Notes: generated by a model from the letters alone, not told the origin. 62,107 bases of DNA from Eubacteriales bacterium (GCA_030531505.1 JAUNNH010000014.1:1-62107); one strand, 5' to 3'; shown: positions 27,684 to 35,841, counted from the first letter of the stretch. Program-made: numbers and translations.

Positions 27684-28052
27684 TCAGCCGACCACGCCGT
27701 CGACCAGCTGTTCGCCGCCCTCCACCGTAACGGTCAAAAGGTTGGGCAGGCAGGTGATGATCTGGCCGGTCTTATTGATTTTACCGAGCAGCATGCAGAT
27801 GTGATCCGGACAGTTGGCCTCCTGCATCCAGGCCGAACCGTCCTGGATCGCGAGGATGTTCGTTCCGCCGTTGAGCGGGTAGACGCCGTCCTCATCGAGC
27901 GAATAGCGCGCAACGATCGCGCCATCCACGCGCACAACGGCATACTGGCCTGTCCCCTGCGTACGGCCGAAGGCCAGGTACAGCACGCCGGTCGCGGCCA
28001 GCAGCAGCGCGATCAGCAAGATATCCATACGCAGTCTCTTTCGTTTGTCCAT
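27684..28052 (-). CDS. NusG domain II-containing membrane-anchored protein
   Basis: 122 residues: a single membrane segment (about 9-28) and an extracellular NusG-II-like beta domain (about 38-122; SLDEDGVYPLNGGTNILAI, CPDHICMLLGKINKTGQII). The two Cys residues in CPDHIC are typical of this family, which is often found beside Gx-type transporters, as here. Role unknown; a redox or cofactor-transport link has been suggested for the family's usual neighbourhoods. Confidence 0.85.
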   Translation of the reverse strand: MDKRKRLRMDILLIALLLAATGVLYLAFGRTQGTGQYAVVRVDGAIVARYSLDEDGVYPLNGGTNILAIQDGSAWMQEANCPDHICMLLGKINKTGQIITCLPNLLTVTVEGGEQLVDGVVG

Positions 28053-28118
28053 CGGTTTTCCCTCAGTTCAAGCTTCGTTTTTCTTCATATTAAGCCGAAT
28101 CCCCGTTCCCGTCAAGGC

Positions 28119-28151
28119 AAAAAAATCACCCCGGAATGCTCCGGGGTGATT
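28119..28151 (-). terminator. Terminator of the LysM-protein gene
   Basis: Minus strand 11-bp stem ATCACCCCGGA/TCCGGGGTGAT followed by seven T residues (plus-strand A-run from 28119). It separates the LysM gene from the NusG-II operon downstream. Confidence 0.9.
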
Positions 28152-28173
28152 CGTTGTTTGATTATCCGTGCGA

Positions 28174-29805
28174 TCAGGCGCCCTTCAGCAGGATCGTCAC
28201 AAACACATTCGAGGCGGGCATCGCAAAGCTCAGGTTAGAGGACACGGACACGTAGTTCTTCGGATCGATCGAACCGTCGGTCAGAGACTTGACAGCAGTG
28301 GGATTGACCGTGGTGACATAGACCTTGTCGATCGAGTAGCCGGAAGGAAGCGTGCCGAGCACGAGGGTGACGGTCTGGCCCGGCTCTGCGCTGGAGTTGG
28401 TGTAGCCGTTGACAACATAGGTCAGGTTGACCGCGCCGCAGACGTTGGACTTCGCAATGGGATGCGCAGCGGCGTTGGGATCAGTCGTAAAGGACACGCT
28501 GACCTGTACGTCGCAGGCGGGCATCACGAAGTTGTTGTTGGCATCAACAGCGACCTTTTCGTTGTTGTAAACCTTCTTGACATTGATGGCGCTAAGCTTA
28601 TTGCCATGGTCCGGCGTCGCGACGACATGGACCACCTGGCCGGCAGAAGCACCGTTGATGGACTGGCCGTTCACCGTCAGGGCGTAGGTGCCGCCGACAG
28701 CGCCGCTCTTGTTCAGCGTGTAGAACGCAGCGCCGGTGGCACCGTTCGTGATCACGGAGGTCCCGCTGCTGGTACCGCTCTGGCTGCTGCCGGATGCAGC
28801 CCCTGTCCCCGCCACGGGGATCAGGATGGTCTGGCCGACCTTGATCGCATCCAGATTGTCACGGTTGTTGAGTGCCTTGATCTGAGCAGCGTTCTTGCCG
28901 TATTCCACGCCGTAGGTCTTGCAGATAGCCTGCACGGTATCGCCGGACACGACTTTGTGGGCCACAATCTTCGTGTAAGAGCCGGAACTCGGGACGACAG
29001 AGGAAGGAATGGAGAGCTTCTGGCCGACACGCAGCGCAGCGGGATTGGTGATGTTGTTAAGCTTCTGCACCGTATCCATGTTAGCGCCAACGCTGTTGCA
29101 GATATTGAACAGCGTATCGCCGGACTTCACCACATAGTCAAACATGTAGTAGCTCACCGTGTCGCCGGCAAGCAGGCCGACTCCGGATGTGGTGGTCGTG
29201 GTCGCGACAACGGGCGTCGCTGTCGCAGCCGTGCCGGTCCCGGCGGTGTTCACCGCAGGCGTGGTACCCGGCGCGGGAAGAACCAGAACCATACCAACCT
29301 TGAGGTTATTATAGTTGGTGATATTGTTGGCCGCACGAATCCAGGCGTCGTTCTTGGCAAAGTCGATATTCAGCTTCTTGCAGACCGCGCTGACATAATC
29401 GCCGCTCTTCAGGGTATAGGTAACCGTGGGCACAGAGTAGCTTCCCGCCGTGGTAGTCGTACCGGTAACGCCGCCGCCAACGGTATAGGTAGTCGCGGTC
29501 GTGCCAGTAGTCGTAGTCGTCGTTGTACCAACCCAGGTCTTCACAACACCCTTGGCCGGAAGCGTCAGCTTCTGGCCAACCGTAAGGACGTCCGGATTCT
29601 TGAGGTTATTGGTATTGATGATCCATTCCCTGTTCTTGGCAAAGTCAATGCCATTCTTGGAGCAGATCAGAGAGAGATAATCTCCCGACTTAACCTCGTA
29701 AACCCAGGTGTCGCCATCGGCATAGGCCGTTGTCGTCATCGCGGCAAACAGCCCCACCACCAGGCAAAAGCTGAGCAGCAGACTGAGCAAACGTTTCTTC
29801 TTCAT
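28174..29805 (-). CDS. Secreted protein with four LysM domains
   Basis: 543 residues. Signal peptide 1-29 (TTTAYA). Four LysM domains at about 34-85, 125-180, 220-270 and 280-340, separated by Thr/Val/Gly-rich linkers. Then come two beta-rich regions of about 80 residues each (about 365-450 and 460-543), both ending in similar strings (NNFVMPACDVQVSVSF, NLSFAMPASNVFVTILL), which suggests an internal duplication. LysM binds GlcNAc-rich glycans. Three of the LysM units contain an inserted KN element (for example IDFAKNDAWI) between helix 1 and 2. Ribosome site GGGAGGATA. Probably an abundant wall-bound or spore-surface protein; it has its own strong promoter. Confidence 0.88.
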   Translation of the reverse strand: MKKKRLLSLLLSFCLVVGLFAAMTTTAYADGDTWVYEVKSGDYLSLICSKNGIDFAKNREWIINTNNLKNPDVLTVGQKLTLPAKGVVKTWVGTTTTTTTGTTATTYTVGGGVTGTTTTAGSYSVPTVTYTLKSGDYVSAVCKKLNIDFAKNDAWIRAANNITNYNNLKVGMVLVLPAPGTTPAVNTAGTGTAATATPVVATTTTTSGVGLLAGDTVSYYMFDYVVKSGDTLFNICNSVGANMDTVQKLNNITNPAALRVGQKLSIPSSVVPSSGSYTKIVAHKVVSGDTVQAICKTYGVEYGKNAAQIKALNNRDNLDAIKVGQTILIPVAGTGAASGSSQSGTSSGTSVITNGATGAAFYTLNKSGAVGGTYALTVNGQSINGASAGQVVHVVATPDHGNKLSAINVKKVYNNEKVAVDANNNFVMPACDVQVSVSFTTDPNAAAHPIAKSNVCGAVNLTYVVNGYTNSSAEPGQTVTLVLGTLPSGYSIDKVYVTTVNPTAVKSLTDGSIDPKNYVSVSSNLSFAMPASNVFVTILLKGA

Positions 29806-29904
29806 TCTTATATCCTCCCGACCGGCTGATACAAGCCGAATAATATACTGAGAACCGGATTTTCACCCCGTTGAAAAGTTACAGCATGGTTACAGGGTAA
29901 TTGC

Positions 29905-29933
29905 ATTATATGACAAGCTCATTCGAATTGCAA
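29905..29933 (-). promoter_or_regulatory. Sigma-A-type promoter of the LysM-protein gene
   Basis: Minus strand TTGCAA (29928-29933), 17-bp spacer, TATAAT (29905-29910). Leader of about 95 bases. The rest of the gap up to 30154 is AT-rich and I see no gene in it. Confidence 0.75.
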
Positions 29934-30154
29934 GAGGAAAAACTAAAAAACTTGAAAAAAAATAATTCCGTCTCAAAATTATGGAAACCCTCCCCAAGCC
30001 GCGTGTGCCGTTCCTCGATCAACGCAGCATGCGATCATAAAAAGGCGGTACTTTGGCGCGATTCTGTTCCATCCGGGGAGCGGGAGTGTTTCCTTCTCTT
30101 TCCAGCTCATTTTCCCATCAGTTTACATATTCATATTAACATCTCATAAGCGTT

Positions 30155-30183
30155 TTGACAAGATGTCTGACCCTGTGTATAAT
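30155..30183 (+). promoter_or_regulatory. Consensus sigma-A promoter of the phosphoesterase operon
   Basis: TTGACA (30155-30160), 17-bp spacer, TATAAT (30178-30183): a perfect consensus promoter, the strongest-looking one in the window, about 30 bases before the start codon. Confidence 0.85.
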
Positions 30184-30218
30184 ATTAAAAAGTATTAAGA
30201 TGAAGGAGAAGGAAACGC

Positions 30219-30764
30219 ATGCGTATTCTGATCGCTTCCGATATACACGGCTCCTCACTCTTTTGCGGCATACTTCTGGACGCCTTCCGTCGGGAAGAAG
30301 CGGACAAGCTTCTTCTGCTTGGGGATATCCTCTATCACGGGCCGCGAAACGATTTGCCGGAGGGATATGCGCCCAGGGAGGTCACCGCGCAGCTCAACGC
30401 CTTTGCCTCCTCGATCCTCGGCGTGCGCGGCAACTGCGATGCGGAGATCGATCAGATGGTGCTGCATTTCCCGATGATGGCGGATTACTGTCTGCTGTAC
30501 GCGGGCGGACGCGCAATCTTTGCCACACACGGGCACCTTTACAATATGTCTTCCCCGCCGCCCCTGCATCCAGGCGATATTCTGCTTCACGGGCATACCC
30601 ACGTCCCCTGCTGGGATTCTTTCGGAGACGGAAATCTCTGTCTCAATCCCGGTTCCGTTTCTCTCCCCAAGGAAAACACGCCGCACGGCTATATACTCCT
30701 GACAGAGAAGGAGATCATCTGGAAAGACCTTAGCGGAACGGAATACCACCGGATTCTTCTGTAA
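30219..30764 (+). CDS. YfcE/MJ0936-family metallophosphoesterase
   Basis: 181 residues with all calcineurin-like metal motifs: SDIHGS (8-13), GDILYHGPRN (35-44), GVRGNCD (68-74), THGH and HGHTHVP. Such enzymes hydrolyse phosphodiesters with Mn2+ or Ni2+; the natural substrate is unclear. It has a consensus promoter and an AAGGAGAAGG ribosome site, and is followed 15 bp later by a small Cys-containing protein gene. Confidence 0.92.
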   Translation: MRILIASDIHGSSLFCGILLDAFRREEADKLLLLGDILYHGPRNDLPEGYAPREVTAQLNAFASSILGVRGNCDAEIDQMVLHFPMMADYCLLYAGGRAIFATHGHLYNMSSPPPLHPGDILLHGHTHVPCWDSFGDGNLCLNPGSVSLPKENTPHGYILLTEKEIIWKDLSGTEYHRILL

Positions 30765-30779
30765 CAGAAAGGGAGGGCC

Positions 30780-31073
30780 ATGATGTCTACGCCACGGGAT
30801 CATCTGCCGGTCTATGTGCAGTTCGATATCGAGCGCTATCTCTCCTACGGCTGGAAACCGAGTTTGATCCTCAGCATGATCTATCGCCGGCACGCCTATC
30901 GGATCGTCCACAACTGTGTCGAAGCGCTGCAGAACGGCACGTCCTGCCCGGGCAAATGCGAGGATCACTGCTGGATCAAACGCGTCGCGCGTCCTGTCCC
31001 GAAAGCGGAATGGCTGGAGGAGCTGCGCCGAAAAGCTGCACCCGGACTGTCATGGGAGACATACCGCCGATGA
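30780..31073 (+). CDS. Small conserved-looking protein with a Cys-rich motif, function unknown
   Basis: 97 residues, no signal peptide or membrane segment. Starts at ATG 30780 (or 30783) after GGGAGG. It carries a compact CPGKCEDHCWIKR motif (about 56-68) that could bind a metal or form disulfides, and an aromatic N-terminal part (VQFDIERYLSYGWKPS). It overlaps the next gene by ATGA coupling. I do not recognise the family. Confidence 0.65.
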   Translation: MMSTPRDHLPVYVQFDIERYLSYGWKPSLILSMIYRRHAYRIVHNCVEALQNGTSCPGKCEDHCWIKRVARPVPKAEWLEELRRKAAPGLSWETYRR

Positions 31074-31474
31074 GACGCCTATGCTTCCTTCTGCTGTCGC
31101 TCTGTCTGACGATCCCTCTGCTCTCAGCCTGCGGCAGTCCGCCGGAGGAACTCTGCCTGATCCCTCTGGATGCCGCCTCGACACCAGCGCTCACCCAAAG
31201 TGAACGCTCCGTTCGGATCACGACGCCCTTCGGGCCCGCTGTCACAGCAGCACTCCCCTCTCCGGAGCCAACGGAGACGCCGCCCCCGGGCGCAGAGCCG
31301 GGCAACGGATCTCCGTCGCAGCAATATGTCCTCAACACAAACAGCAAGCGTTTTCATCTCCCCTCTTGCTCCAGTGTCGATGAGATGAAGGCGGCGAACC
31401 GGGAAGACTATTTCGGCACACGTGACGAGCTGCTCGCCCAGGGTTATAAGGCCTGTGGGCGATGCAATCCATAA
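31070..31474 (+). CDS. Lipoprotein with C-terminal HLPSC/CGRCNP domain
   Basis: 134 residues from ATG 31070, which overlaps the previous stop (ATGA). A lipoprotein signal with lipobox LLSAC (Cys about 21) and a Pro/Glu/Thr linker are followed by a 50-residue domain. This domain, YVLNTNSKRFHLPSC...YKACGRCNP, is a well-known mobile module often attached to secreted nucleases and hydrolases and resembling an Ada-type metal-binding motif. The upstream in-frame extension lacks a signal sequence and is rejected. Confidence 0.8.
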   Translation: MRRLCFLLLSLCLTIPLLSACGSPPEELCLIPLDAASTPALTQSERSVRITTPFGPAVTAALPSPEPTETPPPGAEPGNGSPSQQYVLNTNSKRFHLPSCSSVDEMKAANREDYFGTRDELLAQGYKACGRCNP

Positions 31475-31479
31475 AAAAG

Positions 31480-31510
31480 CGGCGGAGGCTCTTGCCTCCG
31501 CCGTTATTCT
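31480..31510. terminator. Terminator between the lipoprotein gene and trxB
   Basis: 10-bp stem CGGCGGAGGC/GCCTCCGCCG with a 4-base loop and a T-rich tail on the plus strand; an A-run on the other side allows bidirectional use. Confidence 0.85.
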
Positions 31511-31523
31511 CTTTTTGGGTGGA

Positions 31524-32429
31524 TCAGATGCCGTCCACATACTCGCAGGCGGCCAGCGCGGCGACCGCACCGTCTGCCGCGGCTGTAGTGAGCTGACGCA
31601 CAGACTTGGTCCGGCAGTCGCCCGCAACAAAGAGCCCCGGCGTTTTCGTCCGGCAGTCCTCACCGCTCATGGCGTAGCCGGTCCGGTCAAGGTCCAGATA
31701 CTCCGCAAAGGCACCGTTGTCCGGCTGATGGCCGACAGCGATGAAAACACCCTCTACCGCGAGTTTTCGGCGCTCCCCGTTCTGCTCCAGTACGAGTCCT
31801 GTCAGTTCCTCTTCTCCCAGGAGACTCTCTACACGTGCATTGAGAACGAACTCGACATTCTCCCGTGCCGCAAGCGCTTCGACCAGTTTTTTCTCGCCGC
31901 GAAACGCCTCACGCCGGTGGATCAGATACACGCGGCTGCAGCTCTCGCTGAGCAGCAGCGCGTCCTGCAGCGCGCTGTTCCCGCCTCCGCAGACTGCCAC
32001 ATCGCGCCCGGCGTAGAAAGCCCCGTCGCATACCGCGCAGTAACAGACACCGCTTCCGACCAGCTCTTCCTCCCGCTCGACGCCGAGCATCCGCGGTCTG
32101 GCGCCGGTCGCCAGGACAAGCGCTTTTCCTTCAAAGGATACGCCGGATTCGCATTTTACCGACCAGCTGTTTTCGTGGAAGTAAACCGCGGTGACCTCCT
32201 CGAGCTCCGTATCCGCGCCCTGCTCCATTGCCTGCTCGAGCAGCTTGTCTCCCAGTTCCACCCCGCTCACGGAGAGATAACCCGGGAAATTCTCGACCCG
32301 CGGCGACCAGGTGATCTGTCCGCCAAAGGCGTTCTTCTCGATGACAAGCACGCGCTTTCCCGCGCGCAGCGCATAGACTGCGGCTGTCAGCCCGGCAGGG
32401 CCGCCGCCGATGATGATGATATCGTACAT
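31524..32429 (-). CDS. trxB: Thioredoxin-disulfide reductase
   Basis: NADPH-dependent flavoprotein that reduces thioredoxin-like partners. 301 residues from ATG 32429 behind GAGGAGAAAG. FAD site GGGPAGLTAA (8-17), redox pair C131/C134 in CAVCDGAFYAGR, NADPH site CGGGNSALQDA, and FVAGDCRTKSVRQLTTAAADGA (in parts) near the C-terminus. It lies 60 bp after nrdD with a weak hairpin in between, and its likely partner is the redoxin domain fused to that NrdD. Confidence 0.95.
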   Translation of the reverse strand: MYDIIIIGGGPAGLTAAVYALRAGKRVLVIEKNAFGGQITWSPRVENFPGYLSVSGVELGDKLLEQAMEQGADTELEEVTAVYFHENSWSVKCESGVSFEGKALVLATGARPRMLGVEREEELVGSGVCYCAVCDGAFYAGRDVAVCGGGNSALQDALLLSESCSRVYLIHRREAFRGEKKLVEALAARENVEFVLNARVESLLGEEELTGLVLEQNGERRKLAVEGVFIAVGHQPDNGAFAEYLDLDRTGYAMSGEDCRTKTPGLFVAGDCRTKSVRQLTTAAADGAVAALAACEYVDGI

Positions 32430-32447
32430 AGTCTTTCTCCTCAGCAA

Positions 32448-32472
32448 ACAAGCCCGATGATATCGGGCTTGT
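32448..32472 (-). terminator. Hairpin between nrdD and trxB (weak terminator or attenuator)
   Basis: 11-bp stem ACAAGCCCGAT/ATCGGGCTTGT with a 3-base loop. On the minus strand only a few T residues follow, so partial read-through from nrdD into trxB is likely. The trxB ribosome site lies outside the stem. Confidence 0.55.
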
Positions 32473-32489
32473 TCTTGCTTTCCTTATAC

Positions 32490-34880
32490 TCAGGCGACAG
32501 GACGGTCCGCCAGGTACTGCTTGATAGCACCGGCACCGGCGATCTTCTCATAGCCTTCTCCGTCGGGTACAATCAGCGTCGGAGCCTGTTTGACGCCGTA
32601 CTTCTTTGCAAGTTCCGCATTGTCCCCCGCCATCAGCTTCTCATAGGCGAAGCCGGCCTTGTCCAGGTAGGAGCAGGCAATGCGGCAATTCGGGCAGGTA
32701 GGGGTGGCAAAGAGGATGGCCTTGTCACGGGAGGCCGGGACTTCGGGTGCCGCGGACGGCGCCTCGCTCACGGGAACGGAGACCTCCACGGGTCCCTTGT
32801 GCGTGAGAACGGAGTTCGCGATATTGTACTCGCGGCGCTCCTTGTACTCCTGGGTCTTGCCGGCGTTCCAGTTCTGAACCGGGCGGTAGTAGCCGGTGAT
32901 GCGGCTGTAGACCTCGGCCTTCTTGCCGCAGCGCGGGCAGACGAACTGCTCGCCCGTCAGATACCCGTGCTCCGGGCAGACAGAGTAGGTGGGCGATATG
33001 GTGTAGTACGGCAGACGGTAGTTCTCCGCGATCTTCCGCACCAGCTTCGCAGCGGCCTCCCAGTCCGGCAGCTTCTCGCCCAGGAAGGCGTGGAAGACGG
33101 TACCGGAGGTGTAGCGGGTCTGCAGCTCATCCTGGATGTCCAGGGCGGAGAAGATGTCCTCCGTATAGCTCACAGGCAGGTGCGAGCTGTTGGTGTAGTA
33201 CGGGGTGCCGCCGGCTTCGGCCGCGGTGATGATGTCGGGGAAGTCCTCCACATCGTGCTTGGCAAAGCGGTAAGCAGTAGACTCGGCAGGCGTGGCCTCA
33301 AGGTTGTAGAGGTCGCCGTACATCTCCTGATAGTCGCTCAGGCGCTCACGCATATGGTCCAGCACCTGCTTGGAGAACTCCTGGCACTTCGGATCGGTCA
33401 TGTCGGCCCGGATCCAGTTGGCGTTCAGGCCGGCCTCGTTCATGCCGACCAGACCGATCGTGGAGAAGTGGTTGGCGAAGGTGCCCAGATAGAATTTCGT
33501 GTAGGGATAGAGGCCCTCGTCCAGGAGCTTGGTGATGACGTTGCGCTTGATCTTCAGGGAGCGGGCCGCCAGGTCCATCAGCTTGTCCAGCCGGGCGTAG
33601 AAGTCCTTCTCATCCTTGGACTGATAGGCCAGGCGCGGCATGTTGATCGTCACGACGCCGATGGAGCCGGTGCTCTCGCCGGAGCCGAAGAAGCCGCCGG
33701 ACTTCTTGCGCAGCTCGCGCAGGTCCAGACGCAGACGGCAGCACATGGAGCGCACGTCGCTCGGTTCCATGTCGGAGTTGATGTAGTTGGAGAAGTAGGG
33801 GGTGCCGTACTTCGCGGTCATCTCGAACAGCAGCTTGTTGTTCTCGGTCTCGGACCAGTCGAAATCCCGGGTGATGGAATAGGTGGGGATGGGATACTGG
33901 AAGCCGCGGCCGTTGGCGTCGCCCTCGATCATGATCTCGATGAAGGCCTTGTTCACGATATCCATCTCGGCCTTGCAGTCACCGTAGGTAAAGTCCATCT
34001 CCTTGCCGCCGACGATGGCCGGCAGATTCTTGAGGTCGGCCGGGACCGTCCAGTCGAGCGTGATGTTGGAGAACGGCGCCTGCGTGCCCCAGCGAGACGG
34101 CGTATTCACGCCGAAAACGAAGGACTGGATGCACTGCTTGACTTCCTTGTAGCTCAGGTTGTCCACCTTCACGAAGGGGGCCAGGTAGGTGTCAAAGGAG
34201 GAGAAGGCCTGGGCACCAGCCCACTCGTTCTGCATGATGCCGAGGAAGTTGACCATCTGGTTGCAGAGGGTGGACAGGTGGCTTGCCGGCGAAGAGGTGA
34301 TCTTGCCGGGGATGCCGAGGCCCTGCTGGATCAGCTGCTTGAGGCTCCAGCCGGCGCAGTAGCCGGTGAGCATGCTCAGGTCGTGCAGATGAAGCTCGCA
34401 GTTGCGGTGGGCGTTCGCGATCTCCTCGTCATAGACCTCGCTCAGCCAGTAGTTGGCGGTGATGGCGCCGGAGTTGGAGAGGATCAGGCCGCCGACCGAA
34501 TAGGTGACGGTGGAGTTCTCCTTCACACGCCAGTCGGCCACTTCCAGATACTTGTTGACCGTATCCTTGTAGTCCAGATAGGTGGACTTCATGTTGCGCA
34601 TTTTCTCGCGCTGCTTGCGGTACAGGATATAGGCCTTCGCCACGGTCTCATAGCCCGCGCGGGAGAGCACCGCCTCCACACTGTCCTGAATATCTTCAAC
34701 GGCGATCTTGCCATCCTTGATCTTCGGCAGGAAGTCCGCCGAGACCTTCAGCGCAAGAAAGTCGATGATGTCGTCATTATACTCGGTCTGTGTGGCCTCA
34801 AAAGCCTTTTTGATCGCCTCAGCGATCTTCGTGATGTTGAACTCCACGACCTTCCCGTCGCGCTTGACTACCTGATACAT
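32490..34880 (-). CDS. nrdD: Anaerobic (class III) ribonucleoside-triphosphate reductase with fused C-terminal redoxin domain
   Basis: Makes dNTP precursors from NTPs by glycyl-radical chemistry. 796 residues. N-terminal ATP-cone (about 1-95), ten-stranded barrel with the SMCCRLRLDLRE active-site region, a zinc site (C635, H638, C648, C651) and the glycyl-radical site SRITGYYRPV (G663). The usual protein ends about 30 residues later. Here a Pro/Ala/Val linker leads to a thioredoxin/glutaredoxin-like domain (about 716-796) with active site CPNC (729-732) and the cis-Pro motif APTLIVPDG. RITGY-type NrdDs include enzymes reduced by redoxins rather than formate, so this domain is probably the built-in reductant. 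nrdG lies upstream and trxB downstream. Confidence 0.95.
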   Translation of the reverse strand: MYQVVKRDGKVVEFNITKIAEAIKKAFEATQTEYNDDIIDFLALKVSADFLPKIKDGKIAVEDIQDSVEAVLSRAGYETVAKAYILYRKQREKMRNMKSTYLDYKDTVNKYLEVADWRVKENSTVTYSVGGLILSNSGAITANYWLSEVYDEEIANAHRNCELHLHDLSMLTGYCAGWSLKQLIQQGLGIPGKITSSPASHLSTLCNQMVNFLGIMQNEWAGAQAFSSFDTYLAPFVKVDNLSYKEVKQCIQSFVFGVNTPSRWGTQAPFSNITLDWTVPADLKNLPAIVGGKEMDFTYGDCKAEMDIVNKAFIEIMIEGDANGRGFQYPIPTYSITRDFDWSETENNKLLFEMTAKYGTPYFSNYINSDMEPSDVRSMCCRLRLDLRELRKKSGGFFGSGESTGSIGVVTINMPRLAYQSKDEKDFYARLDKLMDLAARSLKIKRNVITKLLDEGLYPYTKFYLGTFANHFSTIGLVGMNEAGLNANWIRADMTDPKCQEFSKQVLDHMRERLSDYQEMYGDLYNLEATPAESTAYRFAKHDVEDFPDIITAAEAGGTPYYTNSSHLPVSYTEDIFSALDIQDELQTRYTSGTVFHAFLGEKLPDWEAAAKLVRKIAENYRLPYYTISPTYSVCPEHGYLTGEQFVCPRCGKKAEVYSRITGYYRPVQNWNAGKTQEYKERREYNIANSVLTHKGPVEVSVPVSEAPSAAPEVPASRDKAILFATPTCPNCRIACSYLDKAGFAYEKLMAGDNAELAKKYGVKQAPTLIVPDGEGYEKIAGAGAIKQYLADRPVA

Positions 34881-34901
34881 GGTCTTTTCTCTCCCATTCC
34901 T

Positions 34902-35603
34902 TTATTCTACGCCCCGCAGACGGACAACCGGCAGGATCTCCGCCACCGCCTCGCACAGAGCGTGCATTTCCTCATTGCTGAACGCAGCCAGCCCATCGGG
35001 CCGGATCAAATTCCCGGAATCCCGGTACTGCTGAAGATAATACTCCTTCGCCCCTTTGATCCAGCGGGCAGCCTCTTGCAGACTCTCCCGCGTGTGCAGT
35101 CCCTTCACCACAGTCGTGCGGAACTCATAGGCCACGCGTCCCTCCAGCAGCAGTTCCTTGGAGCGGGTTATGGCACTCAAATCCAGGGCGCGAAGCCCAG
35201 CTGTCGCTGCATAGAGTTCCGGGGCATTCTTGATATCCATCGCCACCCGGTCCACCAGCCCCTCCTCGATCAGCCCCTGAAGGCGCTCCGGGAAAGACCC
35301 GTTCGTGTCCAGCTTGATCCTATAACCAAGCGCACGGACCTCACGAAGGAAATCCCCGATATCCGCGTGCATCAGCGGCTCGCCGCCGGTGACAGCCACG
35401 CCTTCAAGCAGCCCTTGCCGGCTGCGGAGGAACTTCAGCACCGTCTCCACACCGTTCGGATCGCCCTGCAGCTTTTCGGGCAGCACCAGGCTCGCATTGT
35501 GGCAGAAGGGACAGCGGAAGTTGCAGCCGCCGGTAAAAACCGTGCAGGATACCGTTCCGGGGAAATCGAGCAGGGTCAGTTTTTGCAGTCCGGATATCAG
35601 CAT
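34902..35603 (-). CDS. nrdG: Anaerobic ribonucleotide reductase activase
   Basis: Radical-SAM enzyme that installs the glycyl radical on NrdD. 233 residues with CNFRCPFC (C27, C31, C34) for the [4Fe-4S] cluster, GGEPLMHADI for SAM binding and KLDTNGSFPERL. It is longer than the approximately 155-residue E. coli NrdG and belongs to the larger YjjW/PflA-like form common in Clostridia. First gene of nrdG-nrdD-trxB, behind NrdR boxes. Confidence 0.94.
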   Translation of the reverse strand: MLISGLQKLTLLDFPGTVSCTVFTGGCNFRCPFCHNASLVLPEKLQGDPNGVETVLKFLRSRQGLLEGVAVTGGEPLMHADIGDFLREVRALGYRIKLDTNGSFPERLQGLIEEGLVDRVAMDIKNAPELYAATAGLRALDLSAITRSKELLLEGRVAYEFRTTVVKGLHTRESLQEAARWIKGAKEYYLQQYRDSGNLIRPDGLAAFSNEEMHALCEAVAEILPVVRLRGVE

Positions 35604-35633
35604 AGCGTACCTCTTCCTTTTTGTTCGTGCCCT

Positions 35634-35662
35634 ATATTAGCGCCACATTTGGGCCTTGTCAA
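35634..35662 (-). promoter_or_regulatory. Promoter of the nrdG-nrdD-trxB operon
   Basis: Minus strand TTGACA (35657-35662), 17-bp spacer, TAATAT (35634-35639), giving a leader of about 25 bases. A second weaker possibility is TATATT at 35678-35683 inside the proximal NrdR box with TTGGTT 18 bp upstream. Confidence 0.65.
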
Positions 35663-35671
35663 GAGGCATGA

Positions 35672-35687
35672 CCACAAAATATAGAAT
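35672..35687. promoter_or_regulatory. NrdR-box-like palindrome, proximal
   Basis: 12 of 16 positions match the NrdR consensus ACACWATATATWGTGT. It lies just upstream of the nrdG -35 box and is paired with the box 41 bp further upstream, about four helical turns. NrdR represses nrd genes when dATP is sufficient. Confidence 0.6.
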
Positions 35688-35712
35688 CTTTACCGCCTTG
35701 TAACCAAAATGA

Positions 35713-35728
35713 GCACAAAATATAGTGT
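35713..35728. promoter_or_regulatory. NrdR-box-like palindrome, middle
   Basis: 14 of 16 positions match ACACWATATATWGTGT (GCACAAAATATAGTGT). Tandem partner of the proximal box for cooperative NrdR binding. Confidence 0.7.
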
Positions 35729-35825
35729 ACTTCAAGTATTTGTTTCTTTTTGCCGAAAGACTGAGATTCTTTGCCTCTTTCTTGAAAGGGCGCTTCTGCA
35801 TATATGGGGCGCGGTTTCATAGAAT

Positions 35826-35841
35826 ACACTATATCTTGTAT
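35826..35841. promoter_or_regulatory. NrdR-box-like palindrome, distal, near the trpB promoter
   Basis: ACACTATATCTTGTAT matches 14 of 16 positions of the NrdR consensus. It is 113 bp from the middle box and only 24 bp upstream of the -35 of the divergent T-box/trpB promoter, so it may be a distal looping site or act on trpB. Confidence 0.5.

Noticed and set aside
29901-30149. 82-codon plus-strand frame before the phosphoesterase
   Set aside because: Lies over the LysM-gene promoter, lacks a ribosome site, and its composition is not protein-like.
31422-35684. A 1420-codon open frame on the plus strand
   Set aside because: It is exactly antisense to trxB, nrdD and nrdG, has no recognisable motif, and is explained by GC-rich codon bias of the real minus-strand genes.
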